DNA from: Micromonospora olivasterospora
GTDB taxonomy: Bacteria; Actinomycetota; Actinomycetes; Mycobacteriales; Micromonosporaceae
DNA: 64,000 nt
Assembly (NCBI RefSeq): GCF_007830265.1
Contig: NZ_VLKE01000001.1
Location: forward strand, 3,100,001-3,164,000
Direction: 5' to 3'
The notes below the pieces were generated by a model, which made no database searches, had not been told where the DNA came from, and saw only the letters and a list, made by a program, of their open reading frames with translations. Both the position numbers and the translations under genes were made by a program. Below, piece after piece: positions 1 to 10,722 of this stretch (positions are counted from its first letter, which is position 1; each line of letters opens with the position of its first letter).

Positions 1-17
1 GGAAGAACAACAAGGAC

Positions 18-54
18 GGGGCCCGTCCGGAGCATTCTGCTCCGAACGGGCCCC
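18..54 (-). terminator. Terminator of the M6 metalloprotease gene
   Basis: A 17-bp stem with a single mismatch and a three-base TTC loop lies just beyond the stop codon of the minus-strand protease gene. It is the expected intrinsic-type terminator, although a U-tract is lacking, as is common in GC-rich actinomycetes. Confidence 0.8.
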
Positions 55-81
55 GCCGGGTGTCCCGACGCGCGGGTGAGG

Positions 82-2871
82 TCAGGGCTGGGCGGCCGTG
101 ACGTACACGTGCGCGTAGCTGTTGTCCTTCGCGGTCTTCCTGACGGTGATCGAGACGCCGTAGCCCACGCCCTGGTCACCCGGGTTGCCGGTGCCCAGCA
201 CGATCGCCCCGCCGCCCAGGGTGACGCCGTAGAACGAGGTCGCCGGCGTACCGTCCGGGTTCACGACCCGGGTGGTGTACCTCGCGTTGCCGCGCGACGG
301 CAGGACCACCGAGGCGTCGCTGTCCCGGGCGAACGCCGAGCCGTTGCGGATCTCGATGCCCGGGTACCAGCCCTTGGCGTCGGTGAAGGTCGGCACCGCC
401 GGCTGCGCCGGGAAGCTGGTGCAGTACTCGCTGTACGGCTCGCCCGCGGCCTCGAGGCACTCCTTGAACGGGTACGTCGGCGTGAGGCCGAACGCGGCAT
501 TGGCCGACTGCGGACGGCTGGGCAGGTTGTCCAGCGCCGACGGGTCCTTCACGGCCGCCTCACCCTGCCGCCGGTACGGGTCGAAGTGCGAGTCCACGAT
601 CAGCAGGCCGCCCTTGGCACCGTAGCTCGGCAGCGCGGTGAGCTGCGCGGTCACGTGGTTGACGTCGCCCAGCATCGTGTCCCGGTACCAGACCAGCATG
701 CCCGGGGCGTTGTACGCGATCTTGTCGACCTTCCACGCCTCGTGCGAGTAGACCGTGTCGTAGGCGTACTTCAGGCCCTTGTCGAAGCCGTCGAAGTTGC
801 GCCACTCGGCCAGGTAGTAGTGCGCCTTGACCTGGGTGCCCCCGTCGGTGTGCCAGCCGGCACCCGTGGTGTCGGTCCAGGTGCCGCCCGTCTTGGTCCA
901 GCCGTTCGCGCCGCTCTCGGCGTCGTCGCTCCAGGTGGTGGCGCCGCCGCCGGTGACCGAGAGGTCGTCGGTGAACCAGCCGCGCTCCACGAAGGCGGCG
1001 TCGGTGACGTAGCGGAGCCGGAGCTGGATGTTCTGCCCGGCGTACGCCGACAGGTCGACGTAGTCGTGCCGCCAGCCGTGGGTGTCACCGGTCAGGCCGT
1101 ACTTCTTGCCGCCGTAGTCGCCCATCCGGCCGTTCGGGTCGCCGTACCCGTCATTGGTGGTGACCAGCGCACCATTGGCGTCGTAGACCTTCTGCTCGGC
1201 CCAGGTGGCGCCGCCGTCGGTGGAGACCTCGACGAAGCCGTAGTCCCAGTCCGCCTCGATGACGTAGTTGTTCCACATCCAGAACTTCGCGTCGGCGGCC
1301 GCCGGCACGCTGACCTGGCGGGACAGCTTGACGTCGGCCCAGTCCTGGTCGGCGCCGCTGTACCACATGTTCGCGCCGCTGTGCGGCGTGGCCAGCGTGA
1401 TCACCTTGTCCGGCAGGTTGACTTTGAGGCCGTCCTTGCTGCCCAGGGGCGTCTGCGAGGTCTGCCCGAGCTTGACGTCCTGCGGCGCGGCACCCGGGTT
1501 GATCTCCAGCGGGTCGGCCCAGCCGAGCACCCACTTGTCCCAGAGGCCCATGTGGCTCGGAAGCGCCTGGAAGATCTCGCCGCTGTGCGAGCCGGACGCC
1601 ATCAGGTCCCAGAAGTCGACGTCCGAGTCGGCGTTGCCCGAGGTGTCGTAGAGGTCCGGCAGACCGAGGTCGTGACCGAACTCGTGGGCGAAGACGCCGA
1701 GCCCGGCGTCCTCCGGCTGCACGATGTAGTTCGACACCCGCAGGTTGGTGCCGGGAATGGCGTAACCACCGGCCACTGCGGAGGAGTGCGCCCAGACCGC
1801 GTACACGCCCTGGTCGCCGCCGCCGCGGGACTTGCCCTGGCCGGCGTGCACCAGCACCAGGTGGTCGATCACGCCGTCCGGCTCGTTGTAGTTGCCGTCG
1901 CCGTCCCGGTCGCCCTGGTCCTCGATGTCGTAGTCGGCCCAGGGGAAGTTCGGGTCCATCGCGGCCAGCGCGTCGATCGCGTCGGTGGCCAGCCGGCCCG
2001 CGCCGATCGGGTTGTTCGGGTGGCCGTTCATCGACTGCTCCCGGCCGGCGACCCAGTTGCCGTTCTCGTCACGGGTGCAGCGGGAGGCGGCGTACCAGGC
2101 CTCCGAGTGCGGCACGGTGATCCACGGGCTGGCCTGCCCGTCCACCGTGTACGCGCCCTTGGACATCTCCAGGTACATGTTGTGCATGGTCCGGCCGGCC
2201 AGGCTGATGCCCGGCTGGCCGTCCGGCCCGGTCAGGTCCGGGCGGACCCGCTCCGTGATGCCCGTCTTGCTGTAGAGCATCTTGTCGTAGTGGGCCGGGG
2301 AGAAGTCCGGCACCCACATCGAGTTGTTGTCCTCGTGCGGGAGCGTCGCCGGGTTGGCGATGTTGTTGTGCTTCGGCCCGTTCTGCACCGTGCCGGGAAC
2401 GCAGGTGCGGTCCTCGAACACCGTCTTCGGGACCATGACGTTGGTGAAGTCGTCGTTGGCCTGGTCGTTGAACTCCACCAGCAGGGTCAGCAGCTTGGCG
2501 GTCTGCGTGCTCGGAGCCTGCTTGATCCTCTTCGGGCTCTTCTTCGTCTTGATCGCCTTGGCCTCGAGCTTGGCCAGCTCCCGTGCCGCGACCGGGTTGC
2601 CCCCGGCGTACTTCCGGTCGTACGCCCGGGCCTCGTCCGCAGCCGAGACGTAGATCCCGTCCGCGCCCTTGACCTCCTTGCCGCCGGTGTCCGGCTGCAC
2701 CTCGGGCTCGGCGTAGTTGATGTAGTACTCGTCCGCGCCGATGGCGGCGGCGGGACTGGTCGTCTCGGCCGACGCGGTGCCGGTCACGGTCAGTGACGCG
2801 GCCGCGAGGGCGATGGCGGGCAGCGCGACGAGTATGCGTCGGCGTGACCCGCGTGGGGGATTCGTGTGCAT
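82..2871 (-). CDS. Secreted M6-family (immune inhibitor A-like) metalloprotease
   Basis: This 929-residue protein is an extracellular zinc protease of the M6 / immune inhibitor A family. It starts with an Arg-rich signal peptide (RRRILVALPAIALAAAS, Ala-rich cleavage region near residue 35). The zinc motif HEFGHDLGLPD is at residues 396-406, matching HExxHxxGxxD. The length and the C-terminal half, with carbohydrate-binding-like beta regions (around residues 530-670), fit the family. GGAG six bases before the ATG supports the start. The gene is monocistronic, with its own terminator downstream and the acs terminator upstream. The substrate is unknown; family members degrade host or environmental proteins. 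Confidence 0.93.
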   Translation of the reverse strand: MHTNPPRGSRRRILVALPAIALAAASLTVTGTASAETTSPAAAIGADEYYINYAEPEVQPDTGGKEVKGADGIYVSAADEARAYDRKYAGGNPVAARELAKLEAKAIKTKKSPKRIKQAPSTQTAKLLTLLVEFNDQANDDFTNVMVPKTVFEDRTCVPGTVQNGPKHNNIANPATLPHEDNNSMWVPDFSPAHYDKMLYSKTGITERVRPDLTGPDGQPGISLAGRTMHNMYLEMSKGAYTVDGQASPWITVPHSEAWYAASRCTRDENGNWVAGREQSMNGHPNNPIGAGRLATDAIDALAAMDPNFPWADYDIEDQGDRDGDGNYNEPDGVIDHLVLVHAGQGKSRGGGDQGVYAVWAHSSAVAGGYAIPGTNLRVSNYIVQPEDAGLGVFAHEFGHDLGLPDLYDTSGNADSDVDFWDLMASGSHSGEIFQALPSHMGLWDKWVLGWADPLEINPGAAPQDVKLGQTSQTPLGSKDGLKVNLPDKVITLATPHSGANMWYSGADQDWADVKLSRQVSVPAAADAKFWMWNNYVIEADWDYGFVEVSTDGGATWAEQKVYDANGALVTTNDGYGDPNGRMGDYGGKKYGLTGDTHGWRHDYVDLSAYAGQNIQLRLRYVTDAAFVERGWFTDDLSVTGGGATTWSDDAESGANGWTKTGGTWTDTTGAGWHTDGGTQVKAHYYLAEWRNFDGFDKGLKYAYDTVYSHEAWKVDKIAYNAPGMLVWYRDTMLGDVNHVTAQLTALPSYGAKGGLLIVDSHFDPYRRQGEAAVKDPSALDNLPSRPQSANAAFGLTPTYPFKECLEAAGEPYSEYCTSFPAQPAVPTFTDAKGWYPGIEIRNGSAFARDSDASVVLPSRGNARYTTRVVNPDGTPATSFYGVTLGGGAIVLGTGNPGDQGVGYGVSITVRKTAKDNSYAHVYVTAAQP

Positions 2872-3079
2872 GCCGCTCCGTTCTCGGGCATGGGAAAGAA
2901 ACCGTCCGGTCGTCCGTCGTAACGACGCCTGTCGAACCGGCCGATGCGGCTGAACCTAAAGGAGAACTTTCGCCTCCGACAGGGGCAGGCGTTCCCTGTG
3001 TCCGTTCAGGCCGGTCCCGCCTCCCCCGACCGTCTGACACGCGCCGGTCACCGTCCGTCCGCGTACCCGGAAAAAGAGC

Positions 3080-3113
3080 GGTGGGTGACGGTCCGCGCGG
3101 ACCGCCACCCACC
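3080..3113 (-). terminator. Terminator of acs
   Basis: A near-perfect inverted repeat (GGTGGGT...ACCCACC outer arms, one internal mismatch over 17 bp) starts 18 bases past the acs stop codon on the minus strand. Confidence 0.75.
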
Positions 3114-3130
3114 GGGGGGTACGCCTGCCG

Positions 3131-5095
<1,965 letters not shown>

Positions 5096-5278
5096 GCCGT
5101 GACTCCTCGTCGCTTTCGTGACCCGCGTCTCCTACCCCCGCAGAGGGTAGCCGTGCCGGCTACACCCCCGCGACACCTCCCGGAGTCCGCCCGCGCCGAG
5201 CGGCCCCCACCGCGCGCCGAGCTGTAGGAAAGGGCCCCTGGCAACGCCTGCGGAAGAGAAGGACACCCCTCTCACGGC

Positions 5279-5398
5279 GTCGCGAGCAGCGCGTGGGCGG
5301 CCCGCGTCGCGTCACCGGCGGCTGCCGCGCCGGAGCGCGTCGCGAGCAGCGCGTGGGCGGCCCGCGTCGCGTCACCGGCGGCTGCCGCGCCGGAGCGC
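5279..5398. repeat. Exact 60-bp tandem duplication
   Basis: Two identical 60-bp units (5279-5338 and 5339-5398) fill most of the gap between the start of acs and the Fic-like gene. The unit is a multiple of three and leaves one minus-strand frame open, giving two copies of a 20-residue Ala-rich peptide, but that frame runs antisense to the Fic-like gene and has no clear start. It looks like a recent slippage or replication duplication. The rest of 5096-5278 shows no gene. Confidence 0.95.
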
Positions 5399-5422
5399 CG
5401 CGTAAGTCGATAGCGTGCTCGG

Positions 5423-6169
5423 GTGACCACCGACCCGCTCGCCCCGCTGCTCACGCTCGCCGACATCGCCCCCGCCGTCGAGCGGGCCCGCGACCGGGCC
5501 GACGAGGCGATGCGGCACCGCGCGCTGCGCCGGCACGGTGGCCAGGTCGCGGCCGAGGTCAGCCTCCGGTCCGCGGTGGCCAGCGCCGCCCTGGAGGGGT
5601 ACGCCCACGAGCGCGAGGCCGTGCGGGCCGGCACGGTCACCGACCCGGTGCTCCAGGGGGCGCTGCGGGTGGCCGGGGCGCTGCCCGGGCTGGCCGACCG
5701 CTGGCGGCAGGCGCCCCGGCAGGTCCTCGCCCGACTGCACGTGCTCGCCGCGCGGGGCGTCGTACCCGAGGAGGAGCTGGGGCGGCCGGTGGCCGACCCG
5801 GCGGTCGGCGCGCGGCTGGACGGGCTGGCCGGCCTGGTCGCCGGCGGCACGAAGGTCTCCCCGCTGGTGCTCGCCGCCGTGGTGCACGGCGAGCTGCTGG
5901 CACTGCGGCCGTTCGCCGGGCCGTCCGGGGTGGTGGCCCGGGGGGCAGCCCGGCTCGTGCTGATCTCCACCGGGTTCGACCCGCGCGGCCTGATCGGCGT
6001 CGACGTCGGCCACCGCGAGCGGGAGCCCGAGTACGTCGGCTCGGCCGGCGCGTTCGCCACCGGCACCCCGGACGGCCTCCGCTCCTGGCTACGGCACTAC
6101 ATGGCGTCCGTGGAACTCGCCGCCGATCAGCTCACCGCCGTCGGCGACGAGATCCTCGCCGCCGGGTAG
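5423..6169 (+). CDS. Fic-like protein with a degenerate catalytic motif
   Basis: A 248-residue soluble, mostly helical protein. Two pieces resemble a Fic (AMP transferase) protein: SAALEG at residues 54-59 matches the inhibitory-helix motif (S/T)xxxE(G/N), and LRPFAGPSGVVARGAAR around 161-177 aligns with the Fic core HPFxxGNGRxxR. The catalytic His is Arg162 here, and the GNGR loop is GPSGVVAR, so AMPylation is unlikely. Relatives in actinomycetes are, as far as I recall, annotated vaguely as oxidoreductase. It lies between acs and the HAD hydrolase, convergent with the latter. The start is a GTG shortly after a TAGCGT hexamer, so the transcript may be leaderless. Function unknown. Confidence 0.6.
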   Translation: MTTDPLAPLLTLADIAPAVERARDRADEAMRHRALRRHGGQVAAEVSLRSAVASAALEGYAHEREAVRAGTVTDPVLQGALRVAGALPGLADRWRQAPRQVLARLHVLAARGVVPEEELGRPVADPAVGARLDGLAGLVAGGTKVSPLVLAAVVHGELLALRPFAGPSGVVARGAARLVLISTGFDPRGLIGVDVGHREREPEYVGSAGAFATGTPDGLRSWLRHYMASVELAADQLTAVGDEILAAG

Positions 6170-6199
6170 CGGGCCGGCCCCGGCCCGGCGAGAGGCGGC

Positions 6200-7006
6200 T
6201 CAGGAGGAGGCGGTCGTGGCGCGGGTGCGGCGGTGGCGGCCGTACCAGGCGATGCCGATGGCCACGCCCACGCCCACCCCCAGGGCCGCGGCGGCGACCG
6301 GGACGGCGGGGCGCTCCCGCAGCCGGCGGCCCAGCGGGATCGGGTGCCGGAACTCGAGGACCGGCCAGGCGTTCTCGCTCGCCAGCTTGCGCAGCGCCCG
6401 GTCGGGGTTGACGGCGGTCGGGTGGCCGACGCACTCCAGCAGGGGCCGGTCGCTGACCGAGTCCGAGTACGCGTACGAGTCGGCGAGGTCGTAGTCGCGC
6501 AGCTTGGCCAGCTCGTTGACCGCCTCGACCTTGCTCGGGCCGGCGGCGTAGAACTCCACCTCGCCGCTGTAGCGGCCGTCCGCCACCGCCATCCGGGTGG
6601 CGATCACGTCGGTCACCCCGAGGAGCTCGCCGATCGGCCGGACCATCTCCTCGCCGGACGCGGAGACCAGCACGACGTCCCGGCCGGCGGCCTGGTGCTC
6701 CTCGATCAGGGCCGCCGCCTCGGCGTACACGTAGGGGTTGATCAACTCGTGCAGTGTCTCCGCGACGATCTGGCGGACCTGCTCCACCTTCCAGCCCTTA
6801 CAGAGCGTGGCGAGATAGTCCCTGGTCTTGGCCATGGTCTGCTCGTCGGTGCCGCCCAGCCGGAACATCAGCTGCGCGTACGCGGACTTCACCACGTCCC
6901 GCCGCGTGATCAGCCCATCCCGGTAGAACGGCCGACCAAACGCCAAGGCACTCGACTTGGCGATGACGGTCTTGTCCAGATCGAAGAAAGCGGCACTTCG
7001 GCCCAC
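6200..7006 (-). CDS. HAD-IB family hydrolase (SerB/CicA-like) with C-terminal membrane anchor
   Basis: The 268-residue protein is a haloacid dehalogenase superfamily phosphatase, subfamily IB. The nucleophile motif is FFDLDKT (Asp9 and Asp11), motif II is LVSASGEEM, and the acidic motif is SYAYSDSVSDRPLL. A hydrophobic segment near residues 243-260 followed by Arg-rich sequence suggests a membrane-anchored tail. It is the positional homologue of mycobacterial Rv3661, which likewise sits next to the 6C RNA and ssd. The substrate is unknown; the subfamily includes phosphoserine and lysophosphatidate phosphatases. Confidence 0.87.
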   Translation of the reverse strand: MGRSAAFFDLDKTVIAKSSALAFGRPFYRDGLITRRDVVKSAYAQLMFRLGGTDEQTMAKTRDYLATLCKGWKVEQVRQIVAETLHELINPYVYAEAAALIEEHQAAGRDVVLVSASGEEMVRPIGELLGVTDVIATRMAVADGRYSGEVEFYAAGPSKVEAVNELAKLRDYDLADSYAYSDSVSDRPLLECVGHPTAVNPDRALRKLASENAWPVLEFRHPIPLGRRLRERPAVPVAAAALGVGVGVAIGIAWYGRHRRTRATTASS

Positions 7007-7235
7007 GGCGCGAAAGTCTAGCCCGATGGTCTATGGTCGGCGGGTGCCTGGGGTGGGGGACTCCGGCCCGGGTTCTGGGGTGACCCCTATCCTCCCCTGC
7101 CCTGAGTGGCGGCGATCACACTCTCTGAGTATCGATTCGCGCGGAGTGGGGGCGGCGGTACTCGACGTATACGGGTCCGCTCAGGCATGCTTGTGCTTAC
7201 GACGAGTATTCATGTGTCGGACAACAGCAGACTCT

Positions 7236-7336
7236 CGGCGGTTGCACCCCCCGTGACCGCTGAGTCGGTTCGGCTCAACCCCCCCGGAGCCGAACCCCGA
7301 CGACCCCCGTCTCCCCCCGACGGGGGTCGTCCCTTT
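7236..7336 (+). ncRNA. 6C small RNA (actinobacterial 6C / B11 family)
   Basis: Three consecutive hairpins have loops made almost only of C: 7238-7260 (stem GCGGT/ACCGC plus CAC/GTG), 7267-7296 (stem GGTTCGGCTC/GAGCCGAACC, loop with seven Cs), and 7299-7331 (13-bp stem, loop TCCCCCC, followed by TCCCTTT). C-rich apical loops are the hallmark of the 6C RNA family, and the last hairpin serves as terminator. Context agrees: in M. tuberculosis the 6C RNA B11 lies between the homologues of the HAD hydrolase and ssd, and a Streptomyces 6C RNA has the same neighbours. Here the conjugative element separates it from ssd. The 5' end is estimated from structure; no promoter was assigned in 7007-7235. Confidence 0.85.
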
Positions 7337-7366
7337 GCCTGCTGAACGCTTCGCCGCAAGTCACAG
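7313..7366. other. Left attachment site (att core copy A)
   Basis: A 54-bp core beginning with the CCCCCC loop of the 6C terminator hairpin and running through its 3' arm to TCACAG. It recurs at 19518-19571 and 22053-22106; copy A differs from both at two bases. The core starts exactly in the hairpin loop, so integration restores the 3' half of the 6C RNA. The integrase stop codon (7361-7363) lies inside the core. Confidence 0.85.
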
Positions 7367-8632
7367 GCCCTCCTCGTCCTCGTCCAAGGCGCTCTCCGAG
7401 GGTGTTTCCTCGTCCGGAGGCAGCAGAGAGGCAGCAGAGATGTCGAAGGCAGCCAGGACGCGGGCGGCGTAGTCGTCCGGGGTGTGCGTGTAACGGTTCA
7501 GCGTCGTTGACGCCTGCTCGTGCCCCATGACCCGCTGCACCAGGTTGACCGGGACGCCGTCGGTGACGAGCCAGGTGGCGTAGGCGTGCCGCAGGTCGTG
7601 GAACCGCATCCCGTCGGCAGCCTTGGCCGCCACATAGGCGACCGCCTCCCGCTCGGTGGTGAACTCCGCCGACCACTCGACGCCCTCCCGATCAGGCCAG
7701 ACCGCGCGGTACCGATGCGGGCCGGTGTTGACGACCTGGCCGAGCAGGCCGGCGCGGACCAGCGAGGGCAGCCAGACCCGCCGACGGAAGTTGGACCGGC
7801 GAAGCGGGCGCCCAACTCGGTCGCGGAACACGAGGGTTCGCGGGTCCGGGTCGCCGGCCGCGGTGAGCAGCTGGCGAAGCGCGGCCACCAGGAAATCAGG
7901 CAGTGGCACCGTTCGGACGCCGGCACGGCTCTTCGGGTACGGACGGAGCAGGATGCCGCCGTGGGTCTCTTCGGCGACCTGGACCACGCGCAGCAAGGCC
8001 CGGTCGAGGTCGACCGATGACCAGGTGAGCCCGGCGCACTCACCCCACCGCAGGCCCGCACCGGCAGCGGCGCAAACGATCGCCCGATGGCGGGGCGGTA
8101 CGGCCGGGAGCAGCTTGCCGAAGAAGTCCTCCCGGCTGATCGTGACCGGCTTGACGTCCCGCGATCGGTCCCGAGGGAGCCTCACACCCTCCGCCGGGTT
8201 GGTGGCGATCAGCCGCGCCTGAACGGCCGTGCGGAGGATCATCGACAGCAGCTGGTAGCACTTGGCGACGGTGGTGGGAGCGAGTTGCCGGCTCAGGCCC
8301 GTCACCCACTCCTGTACCGACATGAAGTCGACCTTCCCGAGCGGCCAGTCACCCCATTTCGGCAGGAGATGGGCCCGGAGCATGGACACCGTCCGTTCGG
8401 TGGTGCGTGCCTCGACAGTCCGGGTCGCTAGCCACTGCTGGGCGAAGTCACCGAACCGGGTCCGGCCGGCGTGCGGGTTGACGTAGGTGCCCCGGTTGAG
8501 GGTGCCCTCGACATCCGCGAGGAAGGCATTGGCCTCCCGCTTGGTGCGGAAGCTCTTCGACTTCTGCTTGCCGGCAGGGTCGCGCCAGCAGGCGCGGAAG
8601 GTGCCGGCCGGAGTCTTGCGGACGAATCCCAT
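7361..8632 (-). CDS. int: Tyrosine site-specific integrase
   Basis: The 423-residue recombinase catalyses element integration and excision at the att cores. The N-terminal half has a SAM-like core-binding region; the catalytic residues Arg195 (LRWGECAGL), HDLRH at 345-349, GHEQ and the nucleophile Tyr381 (LNRYTH) are all present. Its start overlaps the excisionase stop as ATGA, so the two are co-translated. Its own stop is within att core A, so the element end coincides with the gene end. A deleted copy of a close relative lies at 19566-19745. Confidence 0.95.
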   Translation of the reverse strand: MGFVRKTPAGTFRACWRDPAGKQKSKSFRTKREANAFLADVEGTLNRGTYVNPHAGRTRFGDFAQQWLATRTVEARTTERTVSMLRAHLLPKWGDWPLGKVDFMSVQEWVTGLSRQLAPTTVAKCYQLLSMILRTAVQARLIATNPAEGVRLPRDRSRDVKPVTISREDFFGKLLPAVPPRHRAIVCAAAGAGLRWGECAGLTWSSVDLDRALLRVVQVAEETHGGILLRPYPKSRAGVRTVPLPDFLVAALRQLLTAAGDPDPRTLVFRDRVGRPLRRSNFRRRVWLPSLVRAGLLGQVVNTGPHRYRAVWPDREGVEWSAEFTTEREAVAYVAAKAADGMRFHDLRHAYATWLVTDGVPVNLVQRVMGHEQASTTLNRYTHTPDDYAARVLAAFDISAASLLPPDEETPSESALDEDEEGL

Positions 8633-8901
8633 CAGCGCCTCCGTCCGTGGTCGGTGCCGGTGGCGGCCGGTTCGGCGATGCCGTCCAGCCAGGCATGGAA
8701 GCGGGCGCGGGGGATCAGCCAGCGGCCACCGAGGCGGGTCGCCGGGATGGTGCCGTCGCGGACGAGGGCGTAGGTGCTCCCGAGCGAGATGCCGAGCAGC
8801 TTGGCGACCTCCTGGACGGTGTAGGTGACGGGCTCGATGACGCTTCCGGTGGCACGCGGTACGAGCCGGACGACGGGGTTGCTGCGAGCGGTGGCGCTCA
8901 T
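8632..8901 (-). CDS. xis: Excisionase (MerR-type helix-turn-helix)
   Basis: An 89-residue basic protein with an excisionase-type winged helix: TVQEVAKLLGISLGSTYALVRDG followed by the RLGGRWLIPRARFHAWL wing and helix. It should direct the integrase toward excision. It precedes int with an ATGA overlap and follows the replication initiator by 24 bases, the usual repSA-xis-int order of pSAM2-like elements. Confidence 0.9.
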   Translation of the reverse strand: MSATARSNPVVRLVPRATGSVIEPVTYTVQEVAKLLGISLGSTYALVRDGTIPATRLGGRWLIPRARFHAWLDGIAEPAATGTDHGRRR

Positions 8902-8925
8902 GAGAGGTGACCTCCTCAGGTCGGA

Positions 8926-10722
8926 TCAGGCGGCAGCCGGCGCGGTGCCGGCCGGGGTGGTGGCGTGTTCGTGGGCGAGTTCTTCGCGGCCGGTGGTTCG
9001 TCGTTCGCGGGCCATGGCGGCGGCGGTGTTGGCGAGGAGTGCGTCGCCGGTGGTGTGCCAGCCGACGCCGGCGAAGGTGAGGGTGCCGACGATGAGCGTG
9101 GTTACCTCGTCGCGCTGCTCGGCGGGTGGGCCGGCGGCGGTGGGGTGCTCGTGGGCGTGGTCCTCGTGCCTGCGGTACGCGATGCGGGTGTCGCGTAGGA
9201 GTTGGAACGTGACCGAGTAGCGGCGGCCTTTGGTGAGGAAGTGGCCGCCGTAGCCGAGCATGTGAGCCCAGCGGCGTAGCCGGGCGTACGGGTTGGCCGT
9301 CGCCGGTTTCGTCGGTTCGGTGTCAAGGGCGGCTTGACGCTCGGCGACGCAGACGGGGCAGGAGGCGTAGCGGGTGTGGGTGCCGCAATCGGGGCACTCC
9401 CAGCGATCGACGAAGCCGGGCGTGGGTCGCGGGTCGCGGGGCCGCTCGGACAGCGGGACGGGTGTGCCGGTGGGTCGTCCGATGCGCCAGCAGGCGTCGA
9501 TGAGGCGGGCGGTGTGGTCGCCGTCGGGGTCGGCGTAGTCGCCGATGGTGTCCGCAGTCAGGCGGGTGGAGGTGTGCCCGGTGGCCTCGGTGCTTTTGGT
9601 GGCGTACTTGGCAAGGTAGCCGGCGACCATGCCATCGGTGACCTCGCCGCTGCCGTCGGTGGCGATGGGTTCGAGGTCGACCTGCTCTCCCCAGGCGATC
9701 GGCCACCCGTCGGGCCGGTCGGGGTGGTTCGGGGTGTGGAACGCGATCTGGGCGGCGGCGTGGCGGAGCGCGTCGACGAGGTCGGCGACGGTGAACCCGG
9801 CCGGTGGGGGGACGACGGCGTCGGGGTTGTCGGGGTTGACGCCGTCGAGGCGGGCGATGGCGTGGAAGTGGACCGCTCCCCGTGCTTGGAGTTCGGCGAC
9901 CTTTCCGGGTGACAGCCGGACCGGGGGGACCTTGCGGGTCTTGCCGGAGGCGGTGACGATCTCGACGCGGGGGATGCCGCGGCGGCGGGCGAGTTTGGCG
10001 AGCCAGCGTTCCGCGGCTTGCTTGGTGCGGTGCCAGAGTTCGCCGGAGAACAGGTTCCACACGACCTGGTGGTCGTGGTCGTAGCAGTCCAGGCACAACG
10101 GCCGGCCGAGCACCGCGTCACCCTGCTCGTGCCTTGCCCAGCAGACAGCGGGCCGGCCGTGGGGGCAGAGGCCGGCGGTCGGGTCGGTGGCGCGGCGGGC
10201 GTGGCACGGCTCGGCGCGGCAGTCGCAGCGCTTCCGATTGGCGCAGGTGTGCCGCTTGACCACCCGGGCGTGGACCGGCCCGAACGACGGTGCGGTGAAC
10301 GTGGCGAACACGGCCGGATGCTCGGCGACCGACTCCGGTACGCCCTTGCCGCCGACGAGGCCGGCACGTAGGAGTTGGAACGCGTCGCGCTGGTAGGTCT
10401 GCGCGCAGGACGGGCAGACGGTGGCCCGGCGGTTGCCGCAGGCGGTGTAGATGACCGAGTCCGGCATCCCGTCGGTGTGCCGCTCACCGAGCACGCGGCC
10501 GGTGGCCGGGTCGACGGTGAGCAGTTGCCCGGCCAGCCGGATCGGGCGAGTGCAGCCGCCGGCGGCCCGGACGTGCTCGATCCAGCCGAAGTAGTCGGGT
10601 TGGGTGGCGCGTTCGAAGGCGGAGCCGGCGGCGGTGTAGGCGTAGACGGGTGGGATGGTGTCGGCGTTCGAGCCCACACCCCGGGCCGAAGTCCGGGGTG
10701 TGAGGTCCAGCGTCGACGCCAT
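8926..10722 (-). CDS. repSA: Replication initiator protein (RepSA family)
   Basis: A 598-residue rolling-circle-type initiator of actinomycete conjugative elements. The N-terminal third holds Cys pairs (CGNRRATVCPSC and later CDCRAEPC) that probably bind zinc; the middle has the VHFHAIARLDG segment typical of the family's catalytic region. The ATG at 10722 was chosen because it overlaps the upstream gene as ATGA, although the frame is open further upstream. It would nick the double-strand origin and drive the circular replicative form before transfer. A GTCAAG-N5-CTTGAC palindrome lies inside the gene at 9322-9338. Confidence 0.88.
   Translation of the reverse strand: MASTLDLTPRTSARGVGSNADTIPPVYAYTAAGSAFERATQPDYFGWIEHVRAAGGCTRPIRLAGQLLTVDPATGRVLGERHTDGMPDSVIYTACGNRRATVCPSCAQTYQRDAFQLLRAGLVGGKGVPESVAEHPAVFATFTAPSFGPVHARVVKRHTCANRKRCDCRAEPCHARRATDPTAGLCPHGRPAVCWARHEQGDAVLGRPLCLDCYDHDHQVVWNLFSGELWHRTKQAAERWLAKLARRRGIPRVEIVTASGKTRKVPPVRLSPGKVAELQARGAVHFHAIARLDGVNPDNPDAVVPPPAGFTVADLVDALRHAAAQIAFHTPNHPDRPDGWPIAWGEQVDLEPIATDGSGEVTDGMVAGYLAKYATKSTEATGHTSTRLTADTIGDYADPDGDHTARLIDACWRIGRPTGTPVPLSERPRDPRPTPGFVDRWECPDCGTHTRYASCPVCVAERQAALDTEPTKPATANPYARLRRWAHMLGYGGHFLTKGRRYSVTFQLLRDTRIAYRRHEDHAHEHPTAAGPPAEQRDEVTTLIVGTLTFAGVGWHTTGDALLANTAAAMARERRTTGREELAHEHATTPAGTAPAAA

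Noticed and set aside
5272..6066. Minus-strand frame ending in two identical 20-residue Ala-rich peptides
   Set aside because: It runs antisense to the Fic-like gene; the peptide repeat is only the 60-bp duplication read in frame.
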